Below are positions 1-7,753 of a DNA stretch of 35,711 nucleotides, one piece after another. Source of the stretch: Caballeronia sp. SEWSISQ10-4 2 (GTDB lineage: Bacteria; Pseudomonadota; Gammaproteobacteria; Burkholderiales; Burkholderiaceae); NCBI RefSeq assembly GCF_030464885.1, contig NZ_JALPRJ010000080.1, positions 1 through 35,711 of the forward strand. The letters are read 5' to 3'. The notes under the pieces were generated by a model. It had not been told where the DNA came from. It made no database searches and saw nothing but the letters and a program-made list of their open reading frames with translations. The first letter of the stretch is position 1. Every line of letters begins with the position of its first letter. Position numbers and translations under genes: made by a program.

Positions 1-222
1 TGATTGTTGGGAGGCGTTTTCTTTGCTTCTGTTTCTTTTTCGCCGTTGTTGGAAATGACGTGCCGCCACGCACAGTGGCTAATAGTGATAAGAAAATCAG
101 CTCACTCACGCAGACCGCTAACGCCGAAAGCACCCCCCGGCACCGACCCCTTCCCGCTAACCACCAAACCCCGTCCACCGGCGCGAGCGAAACAACGTAC
201 ACCTTCCATTTTTTGTGACTGC

Positions 223-251
223 TTGCACGCGACAAATGTGCGTGATACTTT
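223..251 (+). promoter_or_regulatory. Candidate extended -10 promoter for the FAD oxidoreductase/ABC/hydantoinase operon
   Basis: A -35-like TTGCAC (223-228) is followed after 17 bases by a -10-like TACTTT (246-251), preceded by TG at 243-244 as in extended -10 promoters. Both hexamers are imperfect. An inverted repeat, CACGC (226-230) and GCGTG (240-244), sits between the two elements, where a repressor or activator could act. It lies about 90 bases before the GTG start at 338. This is pattern matching only. Confidence 0.35.
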
Positions 252-276
252 GCGCTTCAACGAGTTTATGGAACGC

Positions 277-295
277 CGTGCCGCAATGTGGCACG
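277..295 (+). other. Small hairpin in the 5' leader
   Basis: CGTGCC (277-282) and GGCACG (290-295) can pair as a 6-bp stem around a 7-base loop, about 40 bases upstream of the first start codon. It is too short to call a terminator and has no following T-run. It could be an operator half-site pair or an mRNA stem. Confidence 0.25.
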
Positions 296-337
296 CAATA
301 GACCCGAACCGCATCAGACCCAACCAAGGACCCCACC

Positions 338-1672
338 GTGCCGACGCGCAGCCAAGTGTTTTCCTCCGATTTCACCGAGACCCCGTACTGGTGGAAAGAC
401 TGGCGACCGCACGATGACCTGATGTCCGACATACCCCGCGATGTCGACGTGGCGATCGTCGGCGCGGGCTACGCGGGGCTGTCATGCGCACTGGAATTCG
501 CGAAACATGGCTTGAGCGTGGCCGTGCTTGAAGCCGATGTACCCGGCATCGGCGCGAGCACGGTCAGCGGCGGACAGGTGTCGGGCGGGGTGAACGTGGG
601 CAAGGCGCCATCGGGCAAGAAGCTCGACAACGCTGTATCGGAGCAACGCCAGCAAGCACTGTTGCGCGAAGCAGCCGCTTCATATGGCGTGTTCGAAAAC
701 ATCCTCAGGGCTAACGCAATCGAGTGCTCCTATGTGAAGGCCGGCCGCATCAACGCGATGTGGACCGACGCCCACATGGCCGCATGGAAGAAACGCATCG
801 TCAACCTGAACGCCTACGCGTCGGCGGACGCACGGATCCTTTCGCGCGACGAACTGCGCAGCGAACTGGCGAGCGACATATACGTAGGCGGCGTGTTGCT
901 CGAACGCGCGGGCCAGGTCCATCCATCGATGATGTTTGCCGGCCTGCTCGCCGCCGCGCGCCGAGCGGGCGCTACGGTATGCAGCAAGGCTCCAGTCACG
1001 AGCATTGCGCGTTCGGGGGCGGGGTATCGCATCGAGACATCGCGGGGGACGGTCGCGAGCCGGCACGTGGTGATCTGCACCAACGGTTATACGGGCGAAT
1101 CGATGCCCGATCTGAAGCGTCGCGTGGTGCCTGTCGTGTCGCATCAGATAGCGACCGAAGAGCTTCCCGCCGACTTGCAGGCGTCGTTGATACCGAAGCG
1201 CCGAGGCATTTCGGAGACGCGCCGTGTCGTTAATTACTACCGCTATTCGCCGGACGGAAAGCGTTTCCTCTTTGGCGGCCGCGCGCGCTTCTACAACCTC
1301 GACCGGCGCCAGTCGGGCGCGATCCTGCATGCGCAAATGGTGGAGCGGTTTCCGCAGATGGCCGACGTCAAGGTCGCATACAGCTGGGGCGGCACGGTCG
1401 CGCTCACGCTCGACTTCCTGCCGCATCTGGGCCGCACCGCCGACGGGATTCACTATGCGCTCGGCTGCAATGGCAGCGGCGTGGTGATGATGACCTATCT
1501 GGGCTACAAGCTCGCGCGCCTGATCCTGGAGGGACAAGCGCCTGAGACCAGCGCCTATGGCACGCCGATGGTCACGCACGCGCTGTATAGCGGCAAGCCG
1601 TGGTTCATGCCGGCGCTAGGGAGCTATTACCAGATCCGCGATGTTATCGACAAACGCAGGCAGCGCGCCTGA
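338..1672 (+). CDS. FAD-dependent oxidoreductase, DAO family (PuuB/glycine-oxidase-like)
   Basis: Predicted cytoplasmic flavoprotein of 444 residues that would oxidise an amine C-N bond, as gamma-glutamylputrescine oxidase and sarcosine/glycine oxidases do. The dinucleotide-binding fold opens with GAGYAG (residues 42-47) and ends beta-2 with Glu65. The C-terminal part carries the usual SWGGTVALTLDFLPHLG segment and a GCNGSGVVMM flavin-binding end. The GTG start is chosen because AAGGA lies 7 bases upstream and because the TPYWW segment (residues 15-19), typical of the family N-terminus, would be lost from the ATG at 422. It opens an operon with a polyamine-type ABC importer 28 bases downstream. 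The family's SGRNGGQ-type motif is replaced by STVSGGQ, so substrate or flavin attachment may differ from the second oxidoreductase at 11634. The exact substrate cannot be read from sequence. Confidence 0.88.
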   Translation: MPTRSQVFSSDFTETPYWWKDWRPHDDLMSDIPRDVDVAIVGAGYAGLSCALEFAKHGLSVAVLEADVPGIGASTVSGGQVSGGVNVGKAPSGKKLDNAVSEQRQQALLREAAASYGVFENILRANAIECSYVKAGRINAMWTDAHMAAWKKRIVNLNAYASADARILSRDELRSELASDIYVGGVLLERAGQVHPSMMFAGLLAAARRAGATVCSKAPVTSIARSGAGYRIETSRGTVASRHVVICTNGYTGESMPDLKRRVVPVVSHQIATEELPADLQASLIPKRRGISETRRVVNYYRYSPDGKRFLFGGRARFYNLDRRQSGAILHAQMVERFPQMADVKVAYSWGGTVALTLDFLPHLGRTADGIHYALGCNGSGVVMMTYLGYKLARLILEGQAPETSAYGTPMVTHALYSGKPWFMPALGSYYQIRDVIDKRRQRA

Positions 1673-1700
1673 GCGGCACGCTCTTGACAGGGGATCTTCC

Positions 1701-2861
1701 ATGATGGCAACGGCGTTCAGATCATCTTTGCAAAACAGTGCCGAACGCTCGGAGCGCTTGCTGCTCGATGGCGTGAGCAAGCGTTTCGGCGCAGTCACTG
1801 CGCTCGAGACGATGACGCTGGACGTGCATCCGGGCGAACTCCTTGCGTTGCTCGGGCCATCGGGCTGTGGCAAGACGACCACGCTGAGACTGATCGCCGG
1901 ATTCGATCAACCCGATACAGGAATGGTGAATATCGGCGGTCGCGACGTCACGAACCTGCCTCCGGACAAACGTGGCCTGGGCATGGTGTTCCAGAACTAC
2001 AGCCTGTTTCCACACCTGAGTGTCGGCGCGAATATCGGCTTTGGTTTGCGCATGGCAGGCACGCCGAAGAGCGAGATCGCGGCGCGCGTGAAGAAGATGC
2101 TCGAAACGATCCGCCTGCCCGGCATCGAGGCGCGCAACATCGCGCAACTGTCGGGCGGTCAGCAGCAGCGGATAGCTTTGGCGCGTGCGTTGATCACGAA
2201 CCCGTCCGTGCTGCTTCTCGACGAACCGCTCGGTGCGCTCGACAAGAATCTGCGCGAAGGCATGCAGTTCGAACTTCGCCAGATACAAAGCGAGCTGGGC
2301 ATTACGAGCGTGATGGTCACGCATGATCAGGAAGAAGCGCTGACCATGAGCGACCGCGTGGTCGTGATGGATCGCGGGCGCATCCTGCAGACGGGCAGTC
2401 CACGCGATGTCTACGAACAGCCGCGTACGCGTTTCGTGGCGGAGTTTTTGGGCACGGCGAACGTGATCGAGTGCGAGGTGACCGGGCGTCATGCGCGGGC
2501 CGTGAAGCTCCGGCCGCACGGGAGCAAGGCGGAAATCGTGGTCCCGGTGCGCGACGTCAGGTTCTCCGGCGAGCATGCAGAATTTGCGATTCGCCCCGAG
2601 AAAGTCGTACTCGACGCGCCGCAATCACATCACGTCCGTTTCGACGGCCATATCGTGCAGCATGTGTTTCGCGGTGCGCACCACGCATACCGGGTCGACG
2701 TCCCGGCGCTCGGGCGGCCGGTCTACGCGTACGAGATGGCGACATCCTCCTCGGGCGGCGGTGCGCGTCCCGCGGGCGCGAACGTGGTTGTTTCCTTCGA
2801 CGCCGAGAGCACCGTGCTGCTCGAATCCGAATCCGGGCAGGTCCTGGCGAAGGCGGCCTGA
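1701..2861 (+). CDS. ABC importer ATP-binding protein, spermidine/putrescine (PotA) type
   Basis: ATPase subunit of a polyamine/iron/2-aminoethylphosphonate-class importer, 386 residues, at the inner face of the membrane. All ATPase motifs are intact: Walker A GPSGCGKT (52-59), Q-loop Gln98, signature LSGGQQQR (150-157), Walker B LLLDEP (171-176) and switch His208. The region after about residue 240 is a TOBE-type ligand-sensing extension, as in PotA. The ATG at 1701 is preferred over an upstream in-frame TTG because GGGGAT lies just before it and the upstream stretch overlaps the previous gene. The stop abuts the next start (TGAATG), which implies translational coupling with the first permease. 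The transported solute is inferred to be a polyamine-like or related amine, not shown. Confidence 0.93.
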   Translation: MMATAFRSSLQNSAERSERLLLDGVSKRFGAVTALETMTLDVHPGELLALLGPSGCGKTTTLRLIAGFDQPDTGMVNIGGRDVTNLPPDKRGLGMVFQNYSLFPHLSVGANIGFGLRMAGTPKSEIAARVKKMLETIRLPGIEARNIAQLSGGQQQRIALARALITNPSVLLLDEPLGALDKNLREGMQFELRQIQSELGITSVMVTHDQEEALTMSDRVVVMDRGRILQTGSPRDVYEQPRTRFVAEFLGTANVIECEVTGRHARAVKLRPHGSKAEIVVPVRDVRFSGEHAEFAIRPEKVVLDAPQSHHVRFDGHIVQHVFRGAHHAYRVDVPALGRPVYAYEMATSSSGGGARPAGANVVVSFDAESTVLLESESGQVLAKAA

Positions 2862-3746
2862 ATGCAGACTGCCGACGCATTCGCAGCGCAGCGGGTCGAG
2901 ACGAAGGTCATGAAAAGGCGCGTGCGTCCGAGCCTGCTCTACGTGCCCGCGCTCATCTTCCTGTGTGTATTCTTCCTCGCTCCGCTGATGGAAAACGTGC
3001 TTCGCAGTGTGGCGCCCGCACACGAAGGAGGCGCTGTCAGCCTGCGTTTCTACGCGAAGCTGCTCAGCGATCCTTATTACCTTCGCGTCATCGCCAATAC
3101 GCTGAAGGTCAGCTTGGTTACCACAGCGATTTGCGCAGCCGTGGGCTATCCGGTAGCGTATTTCCTCGTGCGGCGCGCAGGCCGCTTCGGTCCAGCGCTG
3201 CTGTTTTTGCTCGTCGCACCGCTGCTTACGTCGATCATCATGCGCACCTTCGGCTGGCGCATCCTGTTGGCGCGCCACGGCATGGTCAACGAGGCCCTTC
3301 AGGCGCTGCATCTGATCGACCGGCCGCTGAACGTACTGAACAACGCGGGCTCGGTTTACATGGGACTGGTCCACGTCATGGTGCCGTTCATGGTGCTTTC
3401 GATTACGCCGGTATTGCAGGGCGTGGACCGGCGGCTTGAAGAATCGGCACGCATCCTCGGCGCCGGGGCGGTACGCACCTTTCTCAACGTGACCCTGCCC
3501 TTGAGTATCGAAGGCATTGTGACCGGATGCATTCTCGTGTTCATGCTGACCAACGGCAGTTTCGTCACGATGCTGCTGCTCGGCGGTGGCGAGGTTGTGA
3601 CGCTACCCGTGCTGATCTTCCAGCAGTTCAGCCTGACACAGGACATCGGCTTCGCGGCGGCAATGGGCAACCTGCTGCTTTTCATCGTGCTGGTTTGCCT
3701 CTTCGTGCAGCAGCGTTTCGCGAGCGGCCGGGGAGCGCGGCCATGA
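2862..3746 (+). CDS. ABC importer permease, PotB type
   Basis: Inner-membrane permease of 294 residues with about six hydrophobic segments. The EAA loop that contacts the ATPase reads EESARILGAGAVRTF followed by LPLS near residues 190-210. The start at 2862 immediately follows the stop of the ATPase gene; an internal Met at 2910 (MKRRVRPS) is a possible alternative and would remove a polar N-terminal tail of 16 residues. It overlaps the second permease by four bases (ATGA), the classic layout of paired permease genes. With that partner it would form the channel of a type I importer. Confidence 0.92.
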   Translation: MQTADAFAAQRVETKVMKRRVRPSLLYVPALIFLCVFFLAPLMENVLRSVAPAHEGGAVSLRFYAKLLSDPYYLRVIANTLKVSLVTTAICAAVGYPVAYFLVRRAGRFGPALLFLLVAPLLTSIIMRTFGWRILLARHGMVNEALQALHLIDRPLNVLNNAGSVYMGLVHVMVPFMVLSITPVLQGVDRRLEESARILGAGAVRTFLNVTLPLSIEGIVTGCILVFMLTNGSFVTMLLLGGGEVVTLPVLIFQQFSLTQDIGFAAAMGNLLLFIVLVCLFVQQRFASGRGARP

Positions 3747-4549
3747 TCGCCTTGCTGCGCAGGACGGGCGTCGCGCGCGTGCTGTTGTCCCTCTATAACC
3801 TCTTGTTCTTCATGTTCCTCGTCGCGCCGATCATCGTGGTCGTGGCTGCATCGTTCACGGCTGGCAACGCGATCACGGTGCCTTATCACGGGCTGTCGTT
3901 GCGCTGGTATCGGCGGCTGATCGAATATCGCCCGTTCATCGATTCGCTGATGACAAGCGTCTATCTCGCGCTCAGTTCGGCCTTCGCCGCGATCCTGCTG
4001 GCCGTGCCCGCTGCCATTGCACTTGGCCGTAGCCGCAGTGCCTTCGCTGCGGCGCTGACGACCTTCCTGCTCGCACCGGTTGCGATTCCCGCCTTGGTCA
4101 TCGGTTTTTCGCTGCTTTATTTCCTCTCGAGCCTTGGCATTGGCGTGTCATTCGCCGCGCTCCTGATCGCACACACTGTTATCTCGGTGCCATACGTGAT
4201 GCGCACGGTGCTCGCGGTCTATCGCAACGTCGGCATCAACTTCGAGGAAGCCGCCGCCGTGCTCGGCGCGAACCGTTTGCAGCGTTTCTATTTCGTGACG
4301 CTGCCGCTCATCAGTCCAGGCGTATTCGCCGGCGCACTGTTCGCGGTGCTGATCTCGCTCGACAACCTGCCGGTCTCTTACTTCTTCGGCACGGCCAACG
4401 TGACCACGCTGCCGGTCGTGATGCTGTCGTACTTGCAAAACCAGCTCGACCCGGCAATAGCCGCAATCAGTACTGTGCAGATGCTGATTGCTATCGGTTT
4501 GCTGCTGGTGGTCGAACGCACCTACGGACTGCGTGCACTCAATGCATGA
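3743..4549 (+). CDS. ABC importer permease, PotC type
   Basis: Second inner-membrane permease, 268 residues, with about six membrane segments and an EAA loop reading EEAAAVLGANRLQRF followed by TLPLI. The start is the ATG that overlaps the stop of the first permease by four bases; the longer open frame upstream only shadows that gene. Family members pair with PotB-type partners and one PotA-type ATPase. The receptor gene follows 31 bases later. There is no sign of truncation. Confidence 0.92.
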   Translation: MIALLRRTGVARVLLSLYNLLFFMFLVAPIIVVVAASFTAGNAITVPYHGLSLRWYRRLIEYRPFIDSLMTSVYLALSSAFAAILLAVPAAIALGRSRSAFAAALTTFLLAPVAIPALVIGFSLLYFLSSLGIGVSFAALLIAHTVISVPYVMRTVLAVYRNVGINFEEAAAVLGANRLQRFYFVTLPLISPGVFAGALFAVLISLDNLPVSYFFGTANVTTLPVVMLSYLQNQLDPAIAAISTVQMLIAIGLLLVVERTYGLRALNA

Positions 4550-4580
4550 ACCTATTTTAACGTCTTGCCATGAGGCACCC

Positions 4581-5612
4581 ATGAGATCGAGCCGGATTTT
4601 CACCCCAGGCGCTGTTTTCGCTTTGACAGCGGCGCTTTCGCTATCCGCACACGCCGCCGACCTGACCGTTACCGCATTCGGCGGATCGTGGGAAAAGGCG
4701 TACCGCACCTGCTTCGTGCAGCCGTTCGAGAAGGCGACCGGGAAGTCCGTTGATGTCGTGTTGGGTAACCCGCTGCAGTGGGTCAACCAGGTGGCGGCGA
4801 ATCCTTCGAAGCCACCCATCGACGTGATCGTCAGTACGCCCGAAGCTGCGTACAAGGCGATCTCTCTGAATCTGCTCGACCCGGTGACAGCGGCGGATGT
4901 GCCGAACGTCGCGCAACTCGATCCGCGCCTCGCGGCCTATGGAAAAGGCTATGGCTTTCCCATTACATTCGGCGATTTTGGCCTGATGTACAACACGAAG
5001 ACGGTTAAAAATCCGCCGAAGACGTGGAAGGAATTCGTCGACGGAACCGTGGCGGGAAAATGGCAGGCAGCGTTGCCCGGCATTGCGTATGTCGCAACAC
5101 CGCCCGGTCTGATCACGCTCTTCACGAAGGTCTATGGCGGATCCAGCACCAACATCCAGCCGGCGCTTGACCAGATCAAGCGCATGTCGGTGAGCGGCAA
5201 CGCGACGTTCTACAGCGACCCGAACACACCGCTCATGTCCATGCGTTCCGGCGACATCGACATTGCGATGTACTACGACGGCCGTGCCTGGGCCGAGCAT
5301 GACGCGAACAATCCCGACATCGGTTTCATCAGTCCGTTGCCGGGCTCGGTGGCATTCCCGAACATGGCGCAGAAGGTGAAGAACGGCTCGCCGCTCGGCC
5401 GGCAATTCCTGAACGAACTTGCTTCCGCCGACGGCCAGAGCTGTTTCGTCAACGCGATGCAATACGCGGCATCGAACCGCAATGTGAAGTACGACCCGCG
5501 CGTGGCGCCTCGCATCGCCACGAAAGACAAATCGATCTGGGTGGAGTTCGAGCAGGTTTCCGAGCATTCGCCGCAATGGATCGAACAGTGGAACAAGCAG
5601 ATCGGCCACTGA
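4581..5612 (+). CDS. Periplasmic substrate-binding protein, PotD type (COG0687-like)
   Basis: Solute receptor of 343 residues for the preceding importer. A Sec signal peptide is clear: MRSSR, a hydrophobic core, then cleavage at AHA near residue 25. The mature protein begins with DLTVTAFGGSWEKA, typical of polyamine-type receptors. The middle holds the FGDFGLMYNTK segment that shapes the binding cleft and an IAMYYDGRAWA segment later on. The ATG at 4581 has GAGG five bases upstream and gives a proper signal peptide, whereas the longer open frame would run into the permease gene. It is the last member of the transport set before the hydantoinase genes 78 bases on. Ligand identity needs binding data. 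Confidence 0.9.
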   Translation: MRSSRIFTPGAVFALTAALSLSAHAADLTVTAFGGSWEKAYRTCFVQPFEKATGKSVDVVLGNPLQWVNQVAANPSKPPIDVIVSTPEAAYKAISLNLLDPVTAADVPNVAQLDPRLAAYGKGYGFPITFGDFGLMYNTKTVKNPPKTWKEFVDGTVAGKWQAALPGIAYVATPPGLITLFTKVYGGSSTNIQPALDQIKRMSVSGNATFYSDPNTPLMSMRSGDIDIAMYYDGRAWAEHDANNPDIGFISPLPGSVAFPNMAQKVKNGSPLGRQFLNELASADGQSCFVNAMQYAASNRNVKYDPRVAPRIATKDKSIWVEFEQVSEHSPQWIEQWNKQIGH

Positions 5613-5690
5613 CAGGCCTCGCGACGCCGTGCTTCAAGACAGCCGGAGCGTTCAGATTCATCATCATTTTCGACAGGCAAGGACAAGGCA

Positions 5691-7730
5691 ATGGGTTTGA
5701 GAATCGGAGTGGATATTGGCGGCTCATTCACCGACTTCGCGGTGCTCGACGAAGCGACGCGAACAATACGGACCTTGAAGGTGTTTTCGCGTCCGGACAG
5801 TCCGGGCAGCGAAGTGCTCGCGGGAATGGAAGGCTTGCGGGAGCGCTACGGCATCGAGCCGCGCGAAGTGGTTTATTTCACGCACGGCACGACGGTCGGC
5901 GTGAACGCGGTAGTGCAACGCAAGGGGCTGAAGCTTGGTCTCGTCACCACGCGCAACTTCGAGGACGTGCTCGACATCGCGCGCCTGAAGATCCCCGACA
6001 TGTACCATCTGATGTCCAGCCGGCCCGCGCCGCTGATCCCGCGCGACCGCGTGTTCGGCGTAGTCGGGCGGCTGACGGCGGAGGGTGACGAGGAAACGCC
6101 CGTCGATGAAACCAGCGTGCTCGATGCGGTGCGCGGCATGCAGGCAGCAGGCTGCGAGGGAGTGGTGGTATCGCTGCTGCATTCGTATCGAAACCCGGCG
6201 CACGAGCAGCAGGTGAAGGCGATCATCCAGCGCGCAATGCCGGGTATGTTCGTTTCGTGCTCGCATGAAGTCTGGCCGATCATCCGTGAATACGAACGCA
6301 CGGTGACGGCGACCATTGGCGGGTATGTACAGCCGCGCGTGTCGAACTACCTCACGAAATTGCAGGCGGCTTTGAGCGAGAGCGGTATCGGCGCAGACCT
6401 CAAGGTCACCAAGTCGAACGGCGGCGTGATGAGCGCCGAGAACGGCAAGCAGAACTGCGTGCAGATGATCCTGTCCGGCACGGCGTCGGGCGTGATCGGT
6501 GCAGCGTATCTCGCGAAGCTCTGCAAGGTGAAGGACTGCATGAGTCTCGATATCGGCGGGACGACGGCGGATATCGCATTGATCGTGGACGGCAAACCGC
6601 AGTATGCGACGGGCGAATATATCGGTGAATTCCAGATCCATATTCCGTCGGTGTCGGTCTCGTCGATAGGCGACGGCGGCGGCTCGATTGCCTGGGTCGA
6701 CGAGTTCGGCGTGCTCAAGGTAGGACCGGAAAGCGCCGGGTCGAATCCAGGCCCGGTTTGCTACGGTCGCGGGGGAACCCGCCCGACTATCACCGACGCA
6801 TTCGCCGCGATCGGCGTGCTCGGCAGCGCGGCGCTTGGCTACAACGCGGTGAAGGTGGATGTCGACGCGTCGCTGCGCGCGATCGAACCGCTCGCGCAGC
6901 GCCTGGGACTCGACGTCTACAAGACCGCGGCGGCCATCATCGAGGTATCGATCTCCGGCATGTATGCAGGCGTGAGCCGTTTGAGCTCGCGTTTCGGCAT
7001 CGACCCGCGCACCTTCTCGCTGATGCCTTTCGGCGGCGCGGGACCCATGCTCGGCTGCTTCCTCGCACGTGCGCTGAACGTGCGCAACCTGCTGGTCCCG
7101 ACTACGCCCGGGGTGCTGAGCGCGCTGGGTGGCTTGATCGCGGACACGAAGAACGACTTCGTGCGCACGACTTATTATCCGCTCGACCGCGTATCGCTTG
7201 AACGGCTTGCGCAAGACCTCGCGCTGCTCGAAGCCGATGCACGCGCCTGGGTGATCCGCGAGACCGGCACGGACGCAACGGCCGAACTCGTGGTCTCGGC
7301 CGACATGCGGTATCGCGGGCAGTCGTTCGAAATCGATACGCCGCTTACCGCCGTTGCTATCGCCAATGGCGAAATTGAAGGGATCGCGCAAGCGTTTCAT
7401 CGCGAGCACGAACGCCTCTTTGGCCACAGCGACGACAAGTCCGCGATCCAGGTCGTCGCGCTCAGGCTCGTCATCACCGCACCCACGCCGAAGCCGGAGT
7501 TGCCGAAGATAGCGGCGGGCGAGGGCGCGCCGGAAGCCGAGTCGGAGATCGATGCCTACCTCGACGGCGTGTGGCGTCGCGTACCGCTCTACCGGCGGAC
7601 GGCGCTGCTGGCGGGGCATCAGTTCCCCGGCCCCGCGATCGTTGCCCAGGACGACACCACGACCTGCGTGCTGCCGGGTTTCAATGCCCGCGTGGACGAA
7701 TACGGCAATCTTTTTCTCGAAGCCGTTTGA
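5691..7730 (+). CDS. hyuA: Hydantoinase/oxoprolinase family protein, subunit A (ATP-binding)
   Basis: Subunit A, 679 residues, of an ATP-dependent cyclic-amide hydrolase of the N-methylhydantoinase/5-oxoprolinase/caprolactamase family. This subunit binds and uses ATP to activate the ring amide through an acetate-kinase-like fold. Visible motifs are GVDIGGSFTDF (6-16), THGTTVGVN (65-73), and the second phosphate-binding segment DIGGTTADIAL (287-297). The PFGGAGPM segment further on is also typical. Length is normal for the family. It is followed 23 bases later by subunit B and preceded by the amine/polyamine importer, so the importer probably supplies the ring substrate or a precursor. Candidates include hydantoins, lactams and 5-oxoproline-like compounds. 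Sequence alone does not choose among them. Confidence 0.93.
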   Translation: MGLRIGVDIGGSFTDFAVLDEATRTIRTLKVFSRPDSPGSEVLAGMEGLRERYGIEPREVVYFTHGTTVGVNAVVQRKGLKLGLVTTRNFEDVLDIARLKIPDMYHLMSSRPAPLIPRDRVFGVVGRLTAEGDEETPVDETSVLDAVRGMQAAGCEGVVVSLLHSYRNPAHEQQVKAIIQRAMPGMFVSCSHEVWPIIREYERTVTATIGGYVQPRVSNYLTKLQAALSESGIGADLKVTKSNGGVMSAENGKQNCVQMILSGTASGVIGAAYLAKLCKVKDCMSLDIGGTTADIALIVDGKPQYATGEYIGEFQIHIPSVSVSSIGDGGGSIAWVDEFGVLKVGPESAGSNPGPVCYGRGGTRPTITDAFAAIGVLGSAALGYNAVKVDVDASLRAIEPLAQRLGLDVYKTAAAIIEVSISGMYAGVSRLSSRFGIDPRTFSLMPFGGAGPMLGCFLARALNVRNLLVPTTPGVLSALGGLIADTKNDFVRTTYYPLDRVSLERLAQDLALLEADARAWVIRETGTDATAELVVSADMRYRGQSFEIDTPLTAVAIANGEIEGIAQAFHREHERLFGHSDDKSAIQVVALRLVITAPTPKPELPKIAAGEGAPEAESEIDAYLDGVWRRVPLYRRTALLAGHQFPGPAIVAQDDTTTCVLPGFNARVDEYGNLFLEAV

Positions 7731-7753
7731 ATAGCCGACCTTGGAAACGCATC

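Larger units (their letters stand above)
1..337. other. Non-coding leader upstream of the first operon
   Basis: I see no convincing gene here; open frames in this stretch have no recognisable protein features. It holds a candidate promoter around 223-251, an inverted repeat lying inside that promoter, and a small hairpin at 277-295, all described separately. The first 200 bases show only a pyrimidine-rich start and nothing I can name. Whatever gene lies to the left is outside the window. Confidence 0.6.

Noticed and set aside
4..417. Open frame of 137 residues at the left edge
   Set aside because: It overlaps the start of the FAD oxidoreductase, has no family features and no ribosome-binding site. 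Composition looks like read-through of non-coding DNA.
5724..7619. Open frame of 631 residues on the minus strand opposite hyuA
   Set aside because: It is a shadow frame; the plus strand has clear HyuA motifs, and the minus translation is His/Arg-rich without any recognisable fold.
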